From: Halochromatium glycolicum
GTDB taxonomy: Bacteria > Pseudomonadota > Gammaproteobacteria > Chromatiales > Chromatiaceae
Reading direction: 5' to 3'
Assembly: GCF_016584085.1 (NCBI RefSeq)
Contig: NZ_NRSJ01000033.1
Coordinates: forward strand, 1 to 55,784
Length of the DNA: 55,784 nt
The notes under the pieces are model-generated. The model worked only from the letters and a program-made list of their open reading frames with translations. It was not told the DNA's origin and made no database searches. Numbering within the stretch: position 1 is the first letter of the stretch; each line of letters opens with the position of its first letter. Below are positions 33,864 through 42,681 of this stretch, piece by piece. A program made the translations under genes and the position numbers.

Positions 33864-35072
33864 ATGAGTACGTTACCCAATCAAACCTGGCAGCCACATT
33901 CCGGGCGTCCCTGGCTCGAGAATCTCCGCCGCATTGGCGGCGACGGTCGACAATTGCTTACCGAGCTGGCTGCCCAGGCCGGCGTCAGACTGAACGGTCA
34001 TCGGCCCTGGGATATTCGGGTGCATGATCCAGCGTTCTACGATCGTGTGCTGCGCGCCGGCTCCCTCGGCCTCGGGGAATCTTACATGGACAAGCAATGG
34101 GATGCCCCGCAGTTGGATGAGACCTTCAACCGTCTGCTGAGCTGCGGCATCGAAGAGAGGCTGCATGGGGCTGCCGGGATCGCGCTGAAGCTGCGCGTCG
34201 CGGCTGAGGCATTACGGACGCGACTGGTGAATCGACAGAGCAGGGAGCGAGCTTTTCAAGTCGGCGAGCACCACTACGATGTCGGTAACGACCTCTACGA
34301 GGCCATGCTCGATCCGACCATGAGCTACAGCTGCGGATACTGGGCCGAGGCGGACGACCTGGAGAGTGCCCAACGCGCGAAGCTGGACTTGATCTGTCGC
34401 AAGCTCGAACTGGGGCCTGGCGATCGCCTCCTGGACATCGGCTGCGGCTGGGGTGGTCTCGCCGAGCATGCGGCGCGCCATTACGGCGTGCAGGTCGTCG
34501 GCTTGACCGTCTCCCGGGAGCAGGCCAAATTGGCTCGGGAGCGTTGCGCCGGGCTGTCGGTCGAGATCCGGCTGCAGGACTATCGGGAGACGGATGGGCG
34601 CTTCGACAAGATCGCCTCGGTGGGCATGTTCGAGCACGTGGGCCGCAAGAACGACGCAGACTTCTTCGATGCGGCCGCGCGGCTGCTCAAGAATGACGGC
34701 CTCTTCCTGCTGCATACCATTGGCACCCGAGCAGCGAATCCGGTCAATGATCCCTGGATCGACCGCTACATCTTCCCGAACGGTGAGCTGCCGAATGTCG
34801 AGCGTTTGACCAAGGCGCTGCGGCGGCGGTTCGTGCTCGAGGACTGGCATGCGTTCGGACCGGATTACGACCGCACGCTGATGGCTTGGTGGGCGAATCT
34901 CGAGCGCGCCTGGCCGGCGCTGGAGGGCGCCGGTTATGACGAACGCTTCCAACGGATGTGGAAGTACTACCTACACTGCTCCGCAGGCTTCTTCCGCTCG
35001 CGTACCGGCCACCTGTGGCAGCTGGTGCTGAGCCACCCCGGGCGCAGCGGGAGCTATCGGGCGCCGCGCTGA
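33864..35072 (+). CDS. cfa: Cyclopropane-fatty-acyl-phospholipid synthase
   Basis: A 402-residue SAM-dependent methyltransferase that adds a methylene across unsaturated phospholipid acyl chains at the membrane face. Family signatures: LGLGESYMDKQWD (N-terminal lipid-binding part), VGEHHYDVGNDLYEAMLDPTMSYSCGYW, SAM motif LLDIGCGWGG (about 189-198), ASVGMFEHVG, FLLHTIG, and the C-terminal WKYYLHCSAGFFRSR. Length is normal for Cfa. The start is preceded by GAGGAGCAGCAACA. It stands alone on the plus strand. Confidence 0.93.
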   Translation: MSTLPNQTWQPHSGRPWLENLRRIGGDGRQLLTELAAQAGVRLNGHRPWDIRVHDPAFYDRVLRAGSLGLGESYMDKQWDAPQLDETFNRLLSCGIEERLHGAAGIALKLRVAAEALRTRLVNRQSRERAFQVGEHHYDVGNDLYEAMLDPTMSYSCGYWAEADDLESAQRAKLDLICRKLELGPGDRLLDIGCGWGGLAEHAARHYGVQVVGLTVSREQAKLARERCAGLSVEIRLQDYRETDGRFDKIASVGMFEHVGRKNDADFFDAAARLLKNDGLFLLHTIGTRAANPVNDPWIDRYIFPNGELPNVERLTKALRRRFVLEDWHAFGPDYDRTLMAWWANLERAWPALEGAGYDERFQRMWKYYLHCSAGFFRSRTGHLWQLVLSHPGRSGSYRAPR

Positions 35073-35158
35073 GTCAGCCTGCGCGCTGCAGCGACCATTT
35101 GCTGTGCCGCTCATCTGCGAGGCCGCAACGGCTCCCGCTCCCCGCGGCGCCCTGGGAC

Positions 35159-35189
35159 GACCGGCGCAGGCACCTGCGCTGCGCCGGTC
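35159..35189. terminator. Hairpin between convergent cfa and clc
   Basis: GACCGGCGCAG (35159-35169) and CTGCGCCGGTC (35179-35189) form a perfect 11-bp stem with a 9-base loop between two convergent genes. It lacks T-tracts, so its role as a shared terminator is likely but unproven. Confidence 0.55.
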
Positions 35190-35256
35190 GATTGCCGAGA
35201 AACAGAGGCTGCCCGCCTAAGCCGCACCTCCGGGGCCGTCCCTGTCGAGACGTTCC

Positions 35257-36999
35257 TCAATATTGATAGGCCGACTCGATCCGCCCGCGCGTCAGTACGC
35301 CATAGATATGGTTGATCCCAGGAGCGATCGGGCGTGCGACATAGACTGCCTCGGCGCCCTCGCGCTTGAGGATGTCCAGCGCCTCCTGAAGGGTCGCCTG
35401 TAGATGCACCGAGGTGAGCTCGAGGCGTTCGGCCGGGATCTCGAGTAGGTCGATCGTCTCGGCGCCGTCGTCTTGCGAGAGGTAAGTCGCGATGGCGATG
35501 CCGGGCATCAGAAAGGCCGGTTTACCGTCGTGGTCGACGATGATCCAGTCTGGATGGTCGCCCATGATGCGCCTCGCCTCCGCGCGGCTGAGCTGTGCCT
35601 CATGCCTCGCAAAGCGAGGATTCATTGCGCTTGCAACGCCGCTGCGCCGCAGCATGGCAACGACTGGATTGGCGCGATAGTCGAGGCCGTTGGCCTTGAG
35701 CACCGTGACGAAGAGCGAGTCCTTCTTGAACAATTGCTTGCTGGTGAGCCCGGCCACGATGATGGTCAACATGCCGGGCATGATCACGCCCGGGGAGTGG
35801 GTCAGCTCGACCACGGCCGTCAGCGCCGCCAAGGGCGCCTGCAGGCTTGCCCCCATCATCGCGCCCATACCAAGCAGTGCGTAGAAGCTGGCGTGGGTGG
35901 GATCGCTCCCGATCAAGGTAACGGCCATGATCCCGGTGAGATGGCCGAGGGTCGCTCCCATGAACAGCGCCGGCCCGATGGTGCCGCCCGGGATGCCGAG
36001 GCCGACGCTCGTTGATGTTGCCAGCAGCTTGGCGACGAGCAGCACCAGCAGTAGGGTCCAGGGGAGCGGCTGCGTGAGCAGATCGTCGAGCGAGTCATAA
36101 CCGAGGCCCATGACCTCGGGCACCAGCACCCCGAATGCGCCTGCCGCGAGCCCAGCGAGCATCACGCGGGTAAAGAAGGCGAGCCGCTTGCCGGCCTTGG
36201 CGATCGACTGCAAGAGCTGGATATAGGCGGCCGAAACCGCACCGGCAAAGAGTCCGAGGACGAGTACGGGCAGCAGATCGGAGAGCGAGATCAGCAGGAA
36301 GGACGGCACATCGAAGGTGGGCGCGCTGCCGAAGAGCCAGATAGAGAGCGCGTTGGCGCTGACCGCTGCGAGGATGATCGGGATGAACCCCGTGATGCTG
36401 TACTCGAGCGCCAGCACCTCGAGCGCAAAGATGACACCGGCCAGTGGCGTATTGAAAGAGGCGGCGATGCCGGCGGCGGTTCCGCAGGCGACCATGGTCC
36501 GGATGCTGTTGTTGGGAAGGCTGAGCCACCGCCCGACCAGACTGCCGCTTGCCGCGCCCAGATAGACATGCGGGCCCTCGCGGCCGACCGAATGGCCGCT
36601 GACGATGGCGATGGCTGCGCCAAGGAACTGCAGGAGAAAGCCCCGCAGCGTCATGTGGCCCTGGTGATACTCCATGCGTTCCAGGACCCGCGCGACGCCG
36701 AGCACATAGACGCCCTTCGCGAAGCGCAGGAAGAGCAGTCCGATCAGTACCGCCCCCAACAACGGCAGCAGGAAACGCCAAAGCGGCGCGAGGGCCTCGT
36801 AATTCTCGCCGTGCTCGGGGAGCATGAGCCCTTGCGTCCCCTCGACGGCGATGCGAAAGGCGACGATGACCAGCCCGGCCGCGAGGCCGGTCCCGAGTCC
36901 GAGCAAGGCGTGCGAGACGAGCGCATCCGGGCCGGCGAGCCGCAGCCGAAGCGCTTCCAGGCTCAGGGCTCGTCCTCGCAGGAGGCGGTGCTTGAACAT
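35257..36999 (-). CDS. ClC-family chloride channel/transporter with C-terminal CBS region
   Basis: A 580-residue membrane protein from the ATG at 36999; the frame is open to 37167, but that part overlaps an IS fragment. ClC selectivity segments are present: SGHSVGREGPHVYLGAASGS (about 136-155, equivalent to GREGP), CGTAAGIAASFNTPLAGVIFALE, and GIPGGTIGPALFMGA (about 335). About ten hydrophobic helices precede a cytoplasmic tail (about 445-580) with paired CBS-like repeats that may bind nucleotides. Its role would be chloride or Cl-/H+ movement in pH or osmotic balance. Intact. Confidence 0.9.
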   Translation of the reverse strand: MFKHRLLRGRALSLEALRLRLAGPDALVSHALLGLGTGLAAGLVIVAFRIAVEGTQGLMLPEHGENYEALAPLWRFLLPLLGAVLIGLLFLRFAKGVYVLGVARVLERMEYHQGHMTLRGFLLQFLGAAIAIVSGHSVGREGPHVYLGAASGSLVGRWLSLPNNSIRTMVACGTAAGIAASFNTPLAGVIFALEVLALEYSITGFIPIILAAVSANALSIWLFGSAPTFDVPSFLLISLSDLLPVLVLGLFAGAVSAAYIQLLQSIAKAGKRLAFFTRVMLAGLAAGAFGVLVPEVMGLGYDSLDDLLTQPLPWTLLLVLLVAKLLATSTSVGLGIPGGTIGPALFMGATLGHLTGIMAVTLIGSDPTHASFYALLGMGAMMGASLQAPLAALTAVVELTHSPGVIMPGMLTIIVAGLTSKQLFKKDSLFVTVLKANGLDYRANPVVAMLRRSGVASAMNPRFARHEAQLSRAEARRIMGDHPDWIIVDHDGKPAFLMPGIAIATYLSQDDGAETIDLLEIPAERLELTSVHLQATLQEALDILKREGAEAVYVARPIAPGINHIYGVLTRGRIESAYQY

Positions 37000-37073
37000 A
37001 CCATTGATTATCCTTGAATACCGCCTCGCGTACATCACCGGGGCACTGGCAGGCGCGTTACGGCCTGGTATAG

Positions 37074-37155
37074 GTGCAGCACCGTCTGCTCGAGACCCAC
37101 ATCCGTCTGGCGACGCTGAAACGCTTGCTGTTCGGCAAACCGACTGAGAAGATAG
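37074..37155 (+). pseudogene. Transposase N-terminal fragment (IS66-like)
   Basis: A short plus frame encodes HIRLATLKRLLFGKPTEKI, matching the leucine-rich LxRLLFGRxSEKI segment near the N-terminus of IS66-type transposases. Nothing before or after belongs to that family. First of several remnants in this interval. Confidence 0.55.
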
Positions 37156-37188
37156 CCACCGAGTCAACGCAGCAGGCGGGAGCCATCG

Positions 37189-37332
37189 GCGATGCGGGGG
37201 AAGACCCGCTCGAGTGGTTGCTGCTCACCAATCTCCCCGTGCAAACCCCGGAGCAAGCCAGCGAGAAACCTCTCTGGTCTCTCTGCAGTTGGCAGGTGGA
37301 GGTCTACTTCAAGGTGCTCAAAAGCGGCTGCT
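37189..37332 (+). pseudogene. IS4/Tn5-like transposase fragment
   Basis: The frame reads DPLEWLLLTNLPVQTPEQA and CSWQVEVYFKVLKSGC, the C-terminal core of Tn5/IS50-type transposases including the catalytic-glutamate region (VEVYFK). About 48 residues survive. It is fused in frame to the next remnant. Confidence 0.75.
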
Positions 37333-37343
37333 GCATCATTGCC

Positions 37344-37530
37344 ATGCGCGAGATCATCAAGCCGCAGTTGCAACTCGGTGAACAGGACATCGGCGCGATC
37401 GTGATCGATGCGCGCTCGTGCGATGACATCCCGCGCCCGCTGCGCGGCCTGCAGCACATTGACAGCACGCCGGCGCTGCGCGAGCAGGTCTTCGCCATCC
37501 TCGCCGAGGTGTTGCCGCAACGCGGCGATG
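37344..37530 (+). pseudogene. ISNCY-like transposase N-terminal fragment
   Basis: From MREIIKPQLQLGEQDIGAI through RSCDDIPRPLRGLQHI to LREQVFAILAEVLPQR, this matches the start of an ISNCY-type transposase as I recall it. The similarity ends before the catalytic region. It follows the Tn5-like piece directly. Confidence 0.6.
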
Positions 37531-37647
37531 GCGCGTCCTCTCGCAGGGTATCGCGGCTTACCGAAGCATCGAAGCAACGGCTTCGACCCGCTGGTATGCT
37601 GCCTCCTCGGGGGCTTGGTGGCGAGCGAAGAGCTGTTTCCGGGGGGA

Positions 37648-37868
37648 ATGATGGCGTTGTTGCGGAAGCTGTCGAACGAAGGGTACCAGCCGCAGCCCGG
37701 TTACTATGCCGAGGGCGATGCGCATTACTCGATCAACTAGCGCGTTCTGGCGACGCTGGTGGGGCTCATCGCCTTCGCGCTGCCGACGGTGATGCTTTGG
37801 GCGCCGCGGCAGTTCGCGATCTGTTTTCGCGATTCGATCAGCCATTTCTACTACGAACCCTTTCTCGT
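37648..37868 (+). pseudogene. Small membrane protein, amber-interrupted and 3'-truncated
   Basis: An ATG at 37648 with GGGGGGA just upstream begins MMALLRKLSNEGYQ. It meets TAG at codon 31 (37738-37740) and continues in frame as [20 protein letters not shown] (a membrane helix) and [14 protein letters not shown]. The open frame then passes into an unrelated hydrolase fragment at about 37868. Without the amber codon it would be the start of a polytopic membrane protein I cannot name. Confidence 0.5.
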
Positions 37869-38226
37869 GGATGCCGCACGCGCCCGGATTACCCTGGACT
37901 CGAGCCTGCCGAGCGAGTCCCTGTCGAAGGAAGTCGATGCCGCAACGCTGAGCGTCGTCGGCTTTCCGGCCTTTGCGGTTGAGGATGCTCAGCGGGTGGA
38001 CGCGACCGTCGACGCGATCGCCGGCAAGCTCGAAGGCCGCTACGGTTGCAAGCGGTTTCTGCGCGACGGCCATCAGACGGTCATCGAGGACCATGAGCGG
38101 CTCCACTATGAGCCCGAGGAGCTGCTGCAGTTAGAGCACATCGAATGCGAATGGCCGCTGTTCTTCACCTACTTGCTGCTCCATAAGCTGAGACCGACGT
38201 GTCGAAACGAGCCCGTTGCGATGAGC
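37869..38226 (+). pseudogene. GH15/phosphorylase-kinase-like C-terminal fragment
   Basis: The frame encodes [48 protein letters not shown], a signature of the glycoside hydrolase 15-related, phosphorylase b kinase regulatory subunit-like family. Only about 115 residues remain, and the N-terminal (alpha/alpha)6 barrel is missing. It ends inside the 10-bp duplication that precedes lysE. Confidence 0.65.
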
Positions 38227-38245
38227 CTCGATGAGCCTCGATGAG
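38221..38245. repeat. 10-bp tandem duplication at the lysE start
   Basis: ATGAGCCTCG occurs twice in tandem (38221-38230, 38231-38240) followed by ATGAG. The first ATG lies in the frame of the upstream fragment and stops after 7 codons. The second ATG opens the lysE frame with the same first five residues (MSLDE). Confidence 0.8.
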
Positions 38246-38857
38246 TCACTGATCCTTTTTGCGACCTTGGGGTTGCTCGCCGCGCTCCCGAGCACCAGCG
38301 TTGTGCTGGTGGTCACGCGCTCGGCAACGGCGGGTTTGCGCCACGGCCTCGCCGTCGTGCTCGGTATCGTCCTCGGCGATCTACTCTTCGTTGCGATCGC
38401 GCTGCTTGGATTGACGGTACTCGCCGACGCTCTGGGCGGTCTCTTTCTGCTCGTCAAATTGCTCGGCGGCCTGTACCTGGTCTGGCTTGGGGGCACGATG
38501 CTGTTCTCGCGCTCAACGCGGCGCCGGGCAAGCGCCAACGGTGGTTCCGCCTCCGGCCTGCTTGGAAGCGTCGTTGCCGGCCTGTTGCTGACGGTGGGCG
38601 ACCTCAAAGCGATCCTCTTCTATGCCAGCCTGTTCCCGCTCTTCGTCGATCTCGAGGCCCTCGGCATCGCGGATCTGCTGCTGATCATTCTCATCACCGC
38701 ACTGAGCGTGGGCGGCGTCAAACTCGGCTATGCGGTCGCGGCGAGCAAGGTCACCGGCCTCGTGCGGAGTGCGCGGCTCGGGCGCGCGGCTCACCGTGGC
38801 GCTGGTCTCCTGTTGCTCGGCGCCGGCGGCTATCTGATCACGTCTGCGCCGAGCTGA
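38231..38857 (+). CDS. LysE/RhtB-family exporter
   Basis: A 208-residue inner-membrane protein with about six hydrophobic segments and the LysE-family N-terminal pattern ([41 protein letters not shown]) followed by [17 protein letters not shown]. The family exports amino acids or small metabolites; the substrate here is unknown. The start at 38231 is the second of two duplicated ATGs. A compact hairpin with T-run follows at 38906. Confidence 0.85.
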   Translation: MSLDESLILFATLGLLAALPSTSVVLVVTRSATAGLRHGLAVVLGIVLGDLLFVAIALLGLTVLADALGGLFLLVKLLGGLYLVWLGGTMLFSRSTRRRASANGGSASGLLGSVVAGLLLTVGDLKAILFYASLFPLFVDLEALGIADLLLIILITALSVGGVKLGYAVAASKVTGLVRSARLGRAAHRGAGLLLLGAGGYLITSAPS

Positions 38858-38905
38858 TGCGGATCGCCCCGCGCTGGACGCCTCCACTGCTAGCATAGTT
38901 GTCGC

Positions 38906-38923
38906 CTCCCCTTGGGGAGTTTT
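38906..38923 (+). terminator. Possible intrinsic terminator of lysE
   Basis: CTCCCC-TT-GGGGAG followed by TTTT (38906-38923), 49 bases after the lysE stop. The loop is very short, so only part of the stem may pair. Confidence 0.5.
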
Positions 38924-38949
38924 GTGTGAGCATGGGGCGTTCGTGGAGC

Positions 38950-39280
38950 CGAGGGCAATGACCTCGGCGCGCTTCACGCGGGACGCGAGGGGATTCGCGA
39001 GCACCCGCCCGATGAACGCCGGATAGTCCTCGGCGTCACGCTTGCTCAGGGTCTCGACCGCATCGGCCACCTCCGCCGGAATCCCTGCCTCGATCAGGCG
39101 GGAGCGGTCCCAGTCGCCGTCCTCGATCACATCGTGCAGCAACGCAACCGCCCGTTCCTCGTCGGACTGCATCGCATCCATCACCCGCAGCGGATGCAGG
39201 ATGTAGGGCCGCCCGGCCTTGTCCTGCTGCCCGGCATGCGTGGCCGGTGCGATCTGCAGGGCGGTTTCGATCAGATGCAT
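38950..39280 (-). pseudogene. HD-domain phosphohydrolase (SpoT-like), 3'-truncated
   Basis: From an ATG at 39280 the minus frame encodes an HD hydrolase: HAGQQDKAGRPYILHPLRVM, LLHDVIEDGDWDRSRLIEAGIP and VETLSKRDAEDYPAFIGRV, like small (p)ppGpp-hydrolase-type HD proteins. Similarity stops at RVKRAEV near 38950, where the conserved Asp-containing region should follow. The frame then runs on antisense through lysE. The key HD residues are present, but the C-terminal part is lost. Confidence 0.75.
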
Positions 39281-39335
39281 TGGTGCCTTCTGAGCCGAGC
39301 CCCTCTTGGCCGGGACTGGGATGCGTGCTTGGAAA

Positions 39336-39404
39336 CCGTCCATCAACGTGTTCCCGATTTGAGGGTCACTGCTGGGCGATGATCGGGAAGTAGAAAATGG
39401 ACAG
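39336..39404. repeat. 69-bp palindromic repeat element, copy 2
   Basis: Same length, orientation and layout as the copy at 27903-27971. Outer arms are CCGTCCAT (39336-39343) and ATGGACAG (39397-39404), one base from perfect. Inner arms are TTCCCGAT (39351-39358) and ATCGGGAA (39382-39389). It lies between the divergent HD and NERD genes. Confidence 0.75.
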
Positions 39405-39566
39405 CCACTTGGCCTGACGCCGCCAGTGCGTTGATCAAGCGAGGGTGCCGCTGACGGTACTGCTCACTGCGACGCGCATCACGGCAACTGTTGCCGCGAC
39501 GGATGCACACTATTGGTCGGCAGCGCAATCTGGCGCTGCTGCAGTAAGGACCGCTTCGATGCCGTC

Positions 39567-40637
39567 ATGGACGTCACCGCTTTCACTCCGCTGATCCAAG
39601 CCCTCCTGGCCCCGCTCCTGGCGGTGGTCCCGCTCGCGCTCATCCTCTGGCTGCTCAGACGTGCGGCCCCGGCCTGGCGCGGCAAGCTCGGCGAGGCCAC
39701 CGTCGCCCGCGTGCTCAAGCGCTCGGCCACCGAGGTTCTTAACGACGTGATCCTGCCGGATGGCCGCGGCGGTCTGACCCAGATCGACCATCTGGCCCTG
39801 ACGCCCGCGGGCATCGTCGTGGTGGAGACCAAGAACTACCGCGGCCTGATCCTTGGTCAGCAGAGCGAACCGCGCTGGACGCAGGTCATCGGGCGCCAGC
39901 GCCATGCGTTTCAGAATCCACTGCGCCAGAATTATGCCCATACCGAAGCGGTCTGCGGACTGCTGCGGGATGTGCCCGTCATCGGCTACGTCGTCTTCCT
40001 CGACGGTGCCCGTTTCCCGAAGGGACGACCGCCAGGCGTGCTCGATCTCGATGGGCTCCGCAGCGCCATGCGCTCGCACGCGGCCGGTCGCGTGCCGATG
40101 CCAGTGCGCCAGGGTTGGGACGTCCTCGTGGGCGCGGTACGCCGGGACCGCTCGGCCCGAAAGGCGCATCTGGCTGGCCTTCGCCAGCGCCACGGTCGGA
40201 GCACACATCGAAACGCGCGGTTAGGCACCATAGAATCGCGCTCACCGGATCTTCTTGGGCTCGGGCTTCACGGCGGCGTTCTGGTCGTTGTTCTGTTCAT
40301 CGGTCTGACGGCCGTGCTCGGCATGCGGGAGACCGGCGACCCCCAGCACATGCTGGGCGACCCCGCCGCGAACCAGCGGCCCGCCGATCCGCGTCCCATG
40401 ACCGGCGGCGCCGGATCGGAGCGCTTGCCGTCCCGCGCCGAACAACGTCCGCCCGCGGAATCCGACCCACCGGCGCTGACCTGGTCGAATCAATCAGGCG
40501 AGCAGCTGCAACGCGAGGCCTGCAACCTCGCCCGGGCCGAGGTGCTGATCGCCAATACTGCAGCCAATCGTGCCGCGCGTGATGCGGTCTGCAAGCGGGC
40601 GGCCGTCCACACCACCCAGGACGCATCGATTCGCTAA
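39567..40637 (+). CDS. NERD-domain protein with membrane anchors
   Basis: A 356-residue protein from the ATG at 39567. An N-terminal hydrophobic segment (ALLAPLLAVVPLALILWLL) precedes a NERD nuclease-related domain (about 45-165): GKLGEATVARVL, DVILPDGRGGLTQIDHLAL and GIVVVETKNYRG, with the PD-(D/E)XK-like D...ExK residues. A second hydrophobic stretch (GGVLVVVLFIGLTAVL) lies near residue 235, then a polar tail with two cysteines. NERD proteins are thought to act in DNA processing. The topology suggests the domain is held near the membrane. Confidence 0.8.
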   Translation: MDVTAFTPLIQALLAPLLAVVPLALILWLLRRAAPAWRGKLGEATVARVLKRSATEVLNDVILPDGRGGLTQIDHLALTPAGIVVVETKNYRGLILGQQSEPRWTQVIGRQRHAFQNPLRQNYAHTEAVCGLLRDVPVIGYVVFLDGARFPKGRPPGVLDLDGLRSAMRSHAAGRVPMPVRQGWDVLVGAVRRDRSARKAHLAGLRQRHGRSTHRNARLGTIESRSPDLLGLGLHGGVLVVVLFIGLTAVLGMRETGDPQHMLGDPAANQRPADPRPMTGGAGSERLPSRAEQRPPAESDPPALTWSNQSGEQLQREACNLARAEVLIANTAANRAARDAVCKRAAVHTTQDASIR

Positions 40638-40744
40638 CGCGAGTCGCGCCCGGACGGAGGAGGGCAGGCGCAACCACCAGTGGTCCCCGCGCCTTGACGA
40701 ATTCACGAATCGACGGCCGGCCTGACCGCGGAGCGCTGATCACG

Positions 40745-41212
40745 ATGATGTCGATCCGAACCTTCACCGTGACGACGCTATTGCTCGTCGTGGTGCTGCT
40801 GCCGAGCCGCGCTCCTGCGCATCCTTCCAGTGGACATGCCATCGTCTACCGCGCACCGCTCGGCTGCGCAGCCTTTGCACGCATCCAAGCCGCCCGTTAT
40901 CCGGATGCATTGCGTCTGTTCGACGACTGGCATTCGGTGGAAGACTTCGCGCAGGCCGAACGCGCGCTGCATGGGTTGGACTGGCGCCGCCGCGCCCACT
41001 ATGCGCGGCTGGTCGCCCAACAAGCATTCGCACAGCTAAGGGGCCGATCTCCAACGATCGAAGACTGCGATGACGCCCTCAGCCGCTGGACACAGCGGCT
41101 GCAGAGCTATTCTGCGGTGATGCGCGAGGCGGTCGGGCAGAACTGCCATCCGCTGTTCGAGCAGGCCGGTCGTTGGGCGCGCCAGCATCGGGCACCGATT
41201 CCGGGGCGGTGA
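40745..41212 (+). CDS. Hypothetical secreted protein
   Basis: A 155-residue frame beginning MMSIRTFTVTTLLLVVVLLPSRAPAHP, a convincing signal peptide. The mature part is helical and charged with four cysteines. No family is recognised. The 3' end lies next to a minus-strand DUF4417 remnant. Confidence is moderate because codon bias alone does not exclude a spurious frame. Confidence 0.5.
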   Translation: MMSIRTFTVTTLLLVVVLLPSRAPAHPSSGHAIVYRAPLGCAAFARIQAARYPDALRLFDDWHSVEDFAQAERALHGLDWRRRAHYARLVAQQAFAQLRGRSPTIEDCDDALSRWTQRLQSYSAVMREAVGQNCHPLFEQAGRWARQHRAPIPGR

Positions 41213-41266
41213 GGGCGTCCAAGAGTGCGATCGGCTCGAACTGCAGTATGAGGTTGATGACGTATC

Positions 41267-41683
41267 GCTCCAATTCACAGTCGGGATCACGGGCAGACCG
41301 CCGGCCTGCCAGTAGCGCCCGAGCCAGCGCGCGCGGTAGGTGTTCCAGATTTGACCGGCGAGTGGCCAGTCGGGATAGAGGCTGAAGTCCGGGGTGAGCG
41401 TGGCGAAGTAGCCGGCGACATGGCGCGCGCCGATGTCGAGCCGGGTCCAGGTGGACTCGAAACGGTAGTCGTCGAGGTAGAAGTGGCAGCGGTCGCGGGT
41501 CGGGTCGAGGCGATCGAGGCGGGAGCGGTACGGGAGCAGGCGGAGGTTGGGCGGCAGGTCGAAGGTCTGCGGGAGCAGGCTGGGGATGCCGTGCGGGCTG
41601 TCGCTCGGCCAGACGTGGCGCTCGCAGTGCAGCGCGTCGTAGCCGCCGGGGTGGGCGGACCAGTTGGCCGAGCTGCGGGTCAT
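41267..41683 (-). pseudogene. DUF4417 protein, C-terminally truncated
   Basis: The minus frame from the ATG at 41683 encodes a DUF4417-like core: HPGGYDALHC, CHFYLDDYRFESTWTR, FATLTPDFSLYPDWPLAGQIWNTYR and RWLGRYWQAGGLPVIPTVNWS. It leaves the family at NWS (about 41267), where the conserved C-terminal half should follow. DUF4417 proteins are usually found on plasmids and other mobile DNA. Confidence 0.7.
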
Positions 41684-42047
41684 CCGCCCTTGGGCTTGCT
41701 GTCGTTGCCGCGTCCGCCGCTGGGGTGCTGGGTGTGCTGCATGCAGCGATTCTGCGGTGATCTGCTCGTGCCGCCAGTGTAGCAGCAGCCTTCCTGCCGA
41801 GCAGCACCAAAGCGATGAGCGGCGCGCTCGCGCTCGTGTGAGGGGTGGATAAGGCGCAGGCGAGGGTGAGATGAGGCGGGCTCGCCGTCAGCAGGCGTGG
41901 TGGGCGGGTGGCGTCGGTGCGAGCGAAGCGCGGATGAATCGCCCGCGTTGCTCGGTCTTACCGGACGGAGAGCTGTGCAATCGGATAGCTTTGCCCTGGG
42001 GTGCGAGTTATGCGCGGCAAGTAGGCCGCGCACTGCTTAATCCCTTC
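41684..42047. other. Intergenic with a perfect hairpin
   Basis: A 118-codon minus frame (41680-42033) is open here and its stop overlaps the DUF4417 ATG, but it shows no motif. At 42011-42032 a perfect hairpin (TGCGCGGC, 6-base loop, GCCGCGCA) lies just beyond the stop of the low-GC minus-strand gene and could serve as its terminator. Confidence 0.45.
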
Positions 42048-42353
42048 TTACTGGCAATGTTGTTGTACAAGCGGAATAAATTCGGACAGGAAACATCCCT
42101 GTGTTCTCCATAGTTCGTCGTCGTAGTTGACAACAACGTTAATATCCCTGACCGCTGTGTCGGAATTGCTTGGGAAGTCTGACTGCATCATTTTTGCAGG
42201 GGTCGCTTTTTGCGCTATTAACTCGACAACCACTTTTTGGTGTTGGTCATTGAGATCATTGGCAGCACTGCTTGCGGCGAAATCTTCTTTCTCCAGCTTG
42301 TTTTGTATGAAATGAGTGTTCGCTAAATTAAACTTTGCTTCTTTCATTGCCAT
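42048..42353 (-). CDS. Hypothetical low-GC protein (possible cassette gene)
   Basis: A 101-residue frame from the ATG at 42353 (an in-frame ATG at 42407 is the alternative). It is soluble and Asn/Gln/Lys-rich with no motif I recognise. Base composition is far lower in GC than the surrounding DNA. It lies on the far side of an attC-like site from the next low-GC gene, in the same orientation, as expected for an integron cassette. Confidence 0.5.
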   Translation of the reverse strand: MAMKEAKFNLANTHFIQNKLEKEDFAASSAANDLNDQHQKVVVELIAQKATPAKMMQSDFPSNSDTAVRDINVVVNYDDELWRTQGCFLSEFIPLVQQHCQ

Positions 42354-42570
42354 CGTCTTTTCCTCATCGACTTGAGTTGTCACGCAATTAGCCACGGAGC
42401 GAGGCATGAAAAATTCGTCGTATGATCAAAAAGAGTCGCATGATCACAGAGACAAGCCAGTACACGTACATACTCTCGCGGTCCATCTAGCGTCAACTGT
42501 AATAAGTTGATGCAGGCTCAGATGCGATTTGAAACGTTTTCTATACCAAGTGGAGGTACTTGGTCTCTGC

Positions 42571-42668
42571 CGACAACGGCTGAGGTAAGCCGACCCCAGC
42601 GACGCACCGCGTTTGAGATTAGCTAACGATACTGGCCGCGCGGGGTCGGTTGGAGCGCCGTGTTAGGC
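42571..42668 (-). other. Integron attC-like recombination site
   Basis: On the minus strand the site opens with GCCTAAC (R'' consensus RYYYAAC, plus 42662-42668), continues ACGGCGCTCCAACCGACCCC, and has the complementary arm GGGGTCGGCTTACCTCAGCCG ending in GTTGTCG (R'-like, one deviation from GTTRRRY). The arms pair with small mismatches, as in folded attC sites. It starts 14 bases after the stop of the minus-strand gene at 42682, the normal gene-then-attC order of a cassette. No integrase gene is in the window. Confidence 0.6.
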
Positions 42669-42681
42669 CATTTCATGGCGT

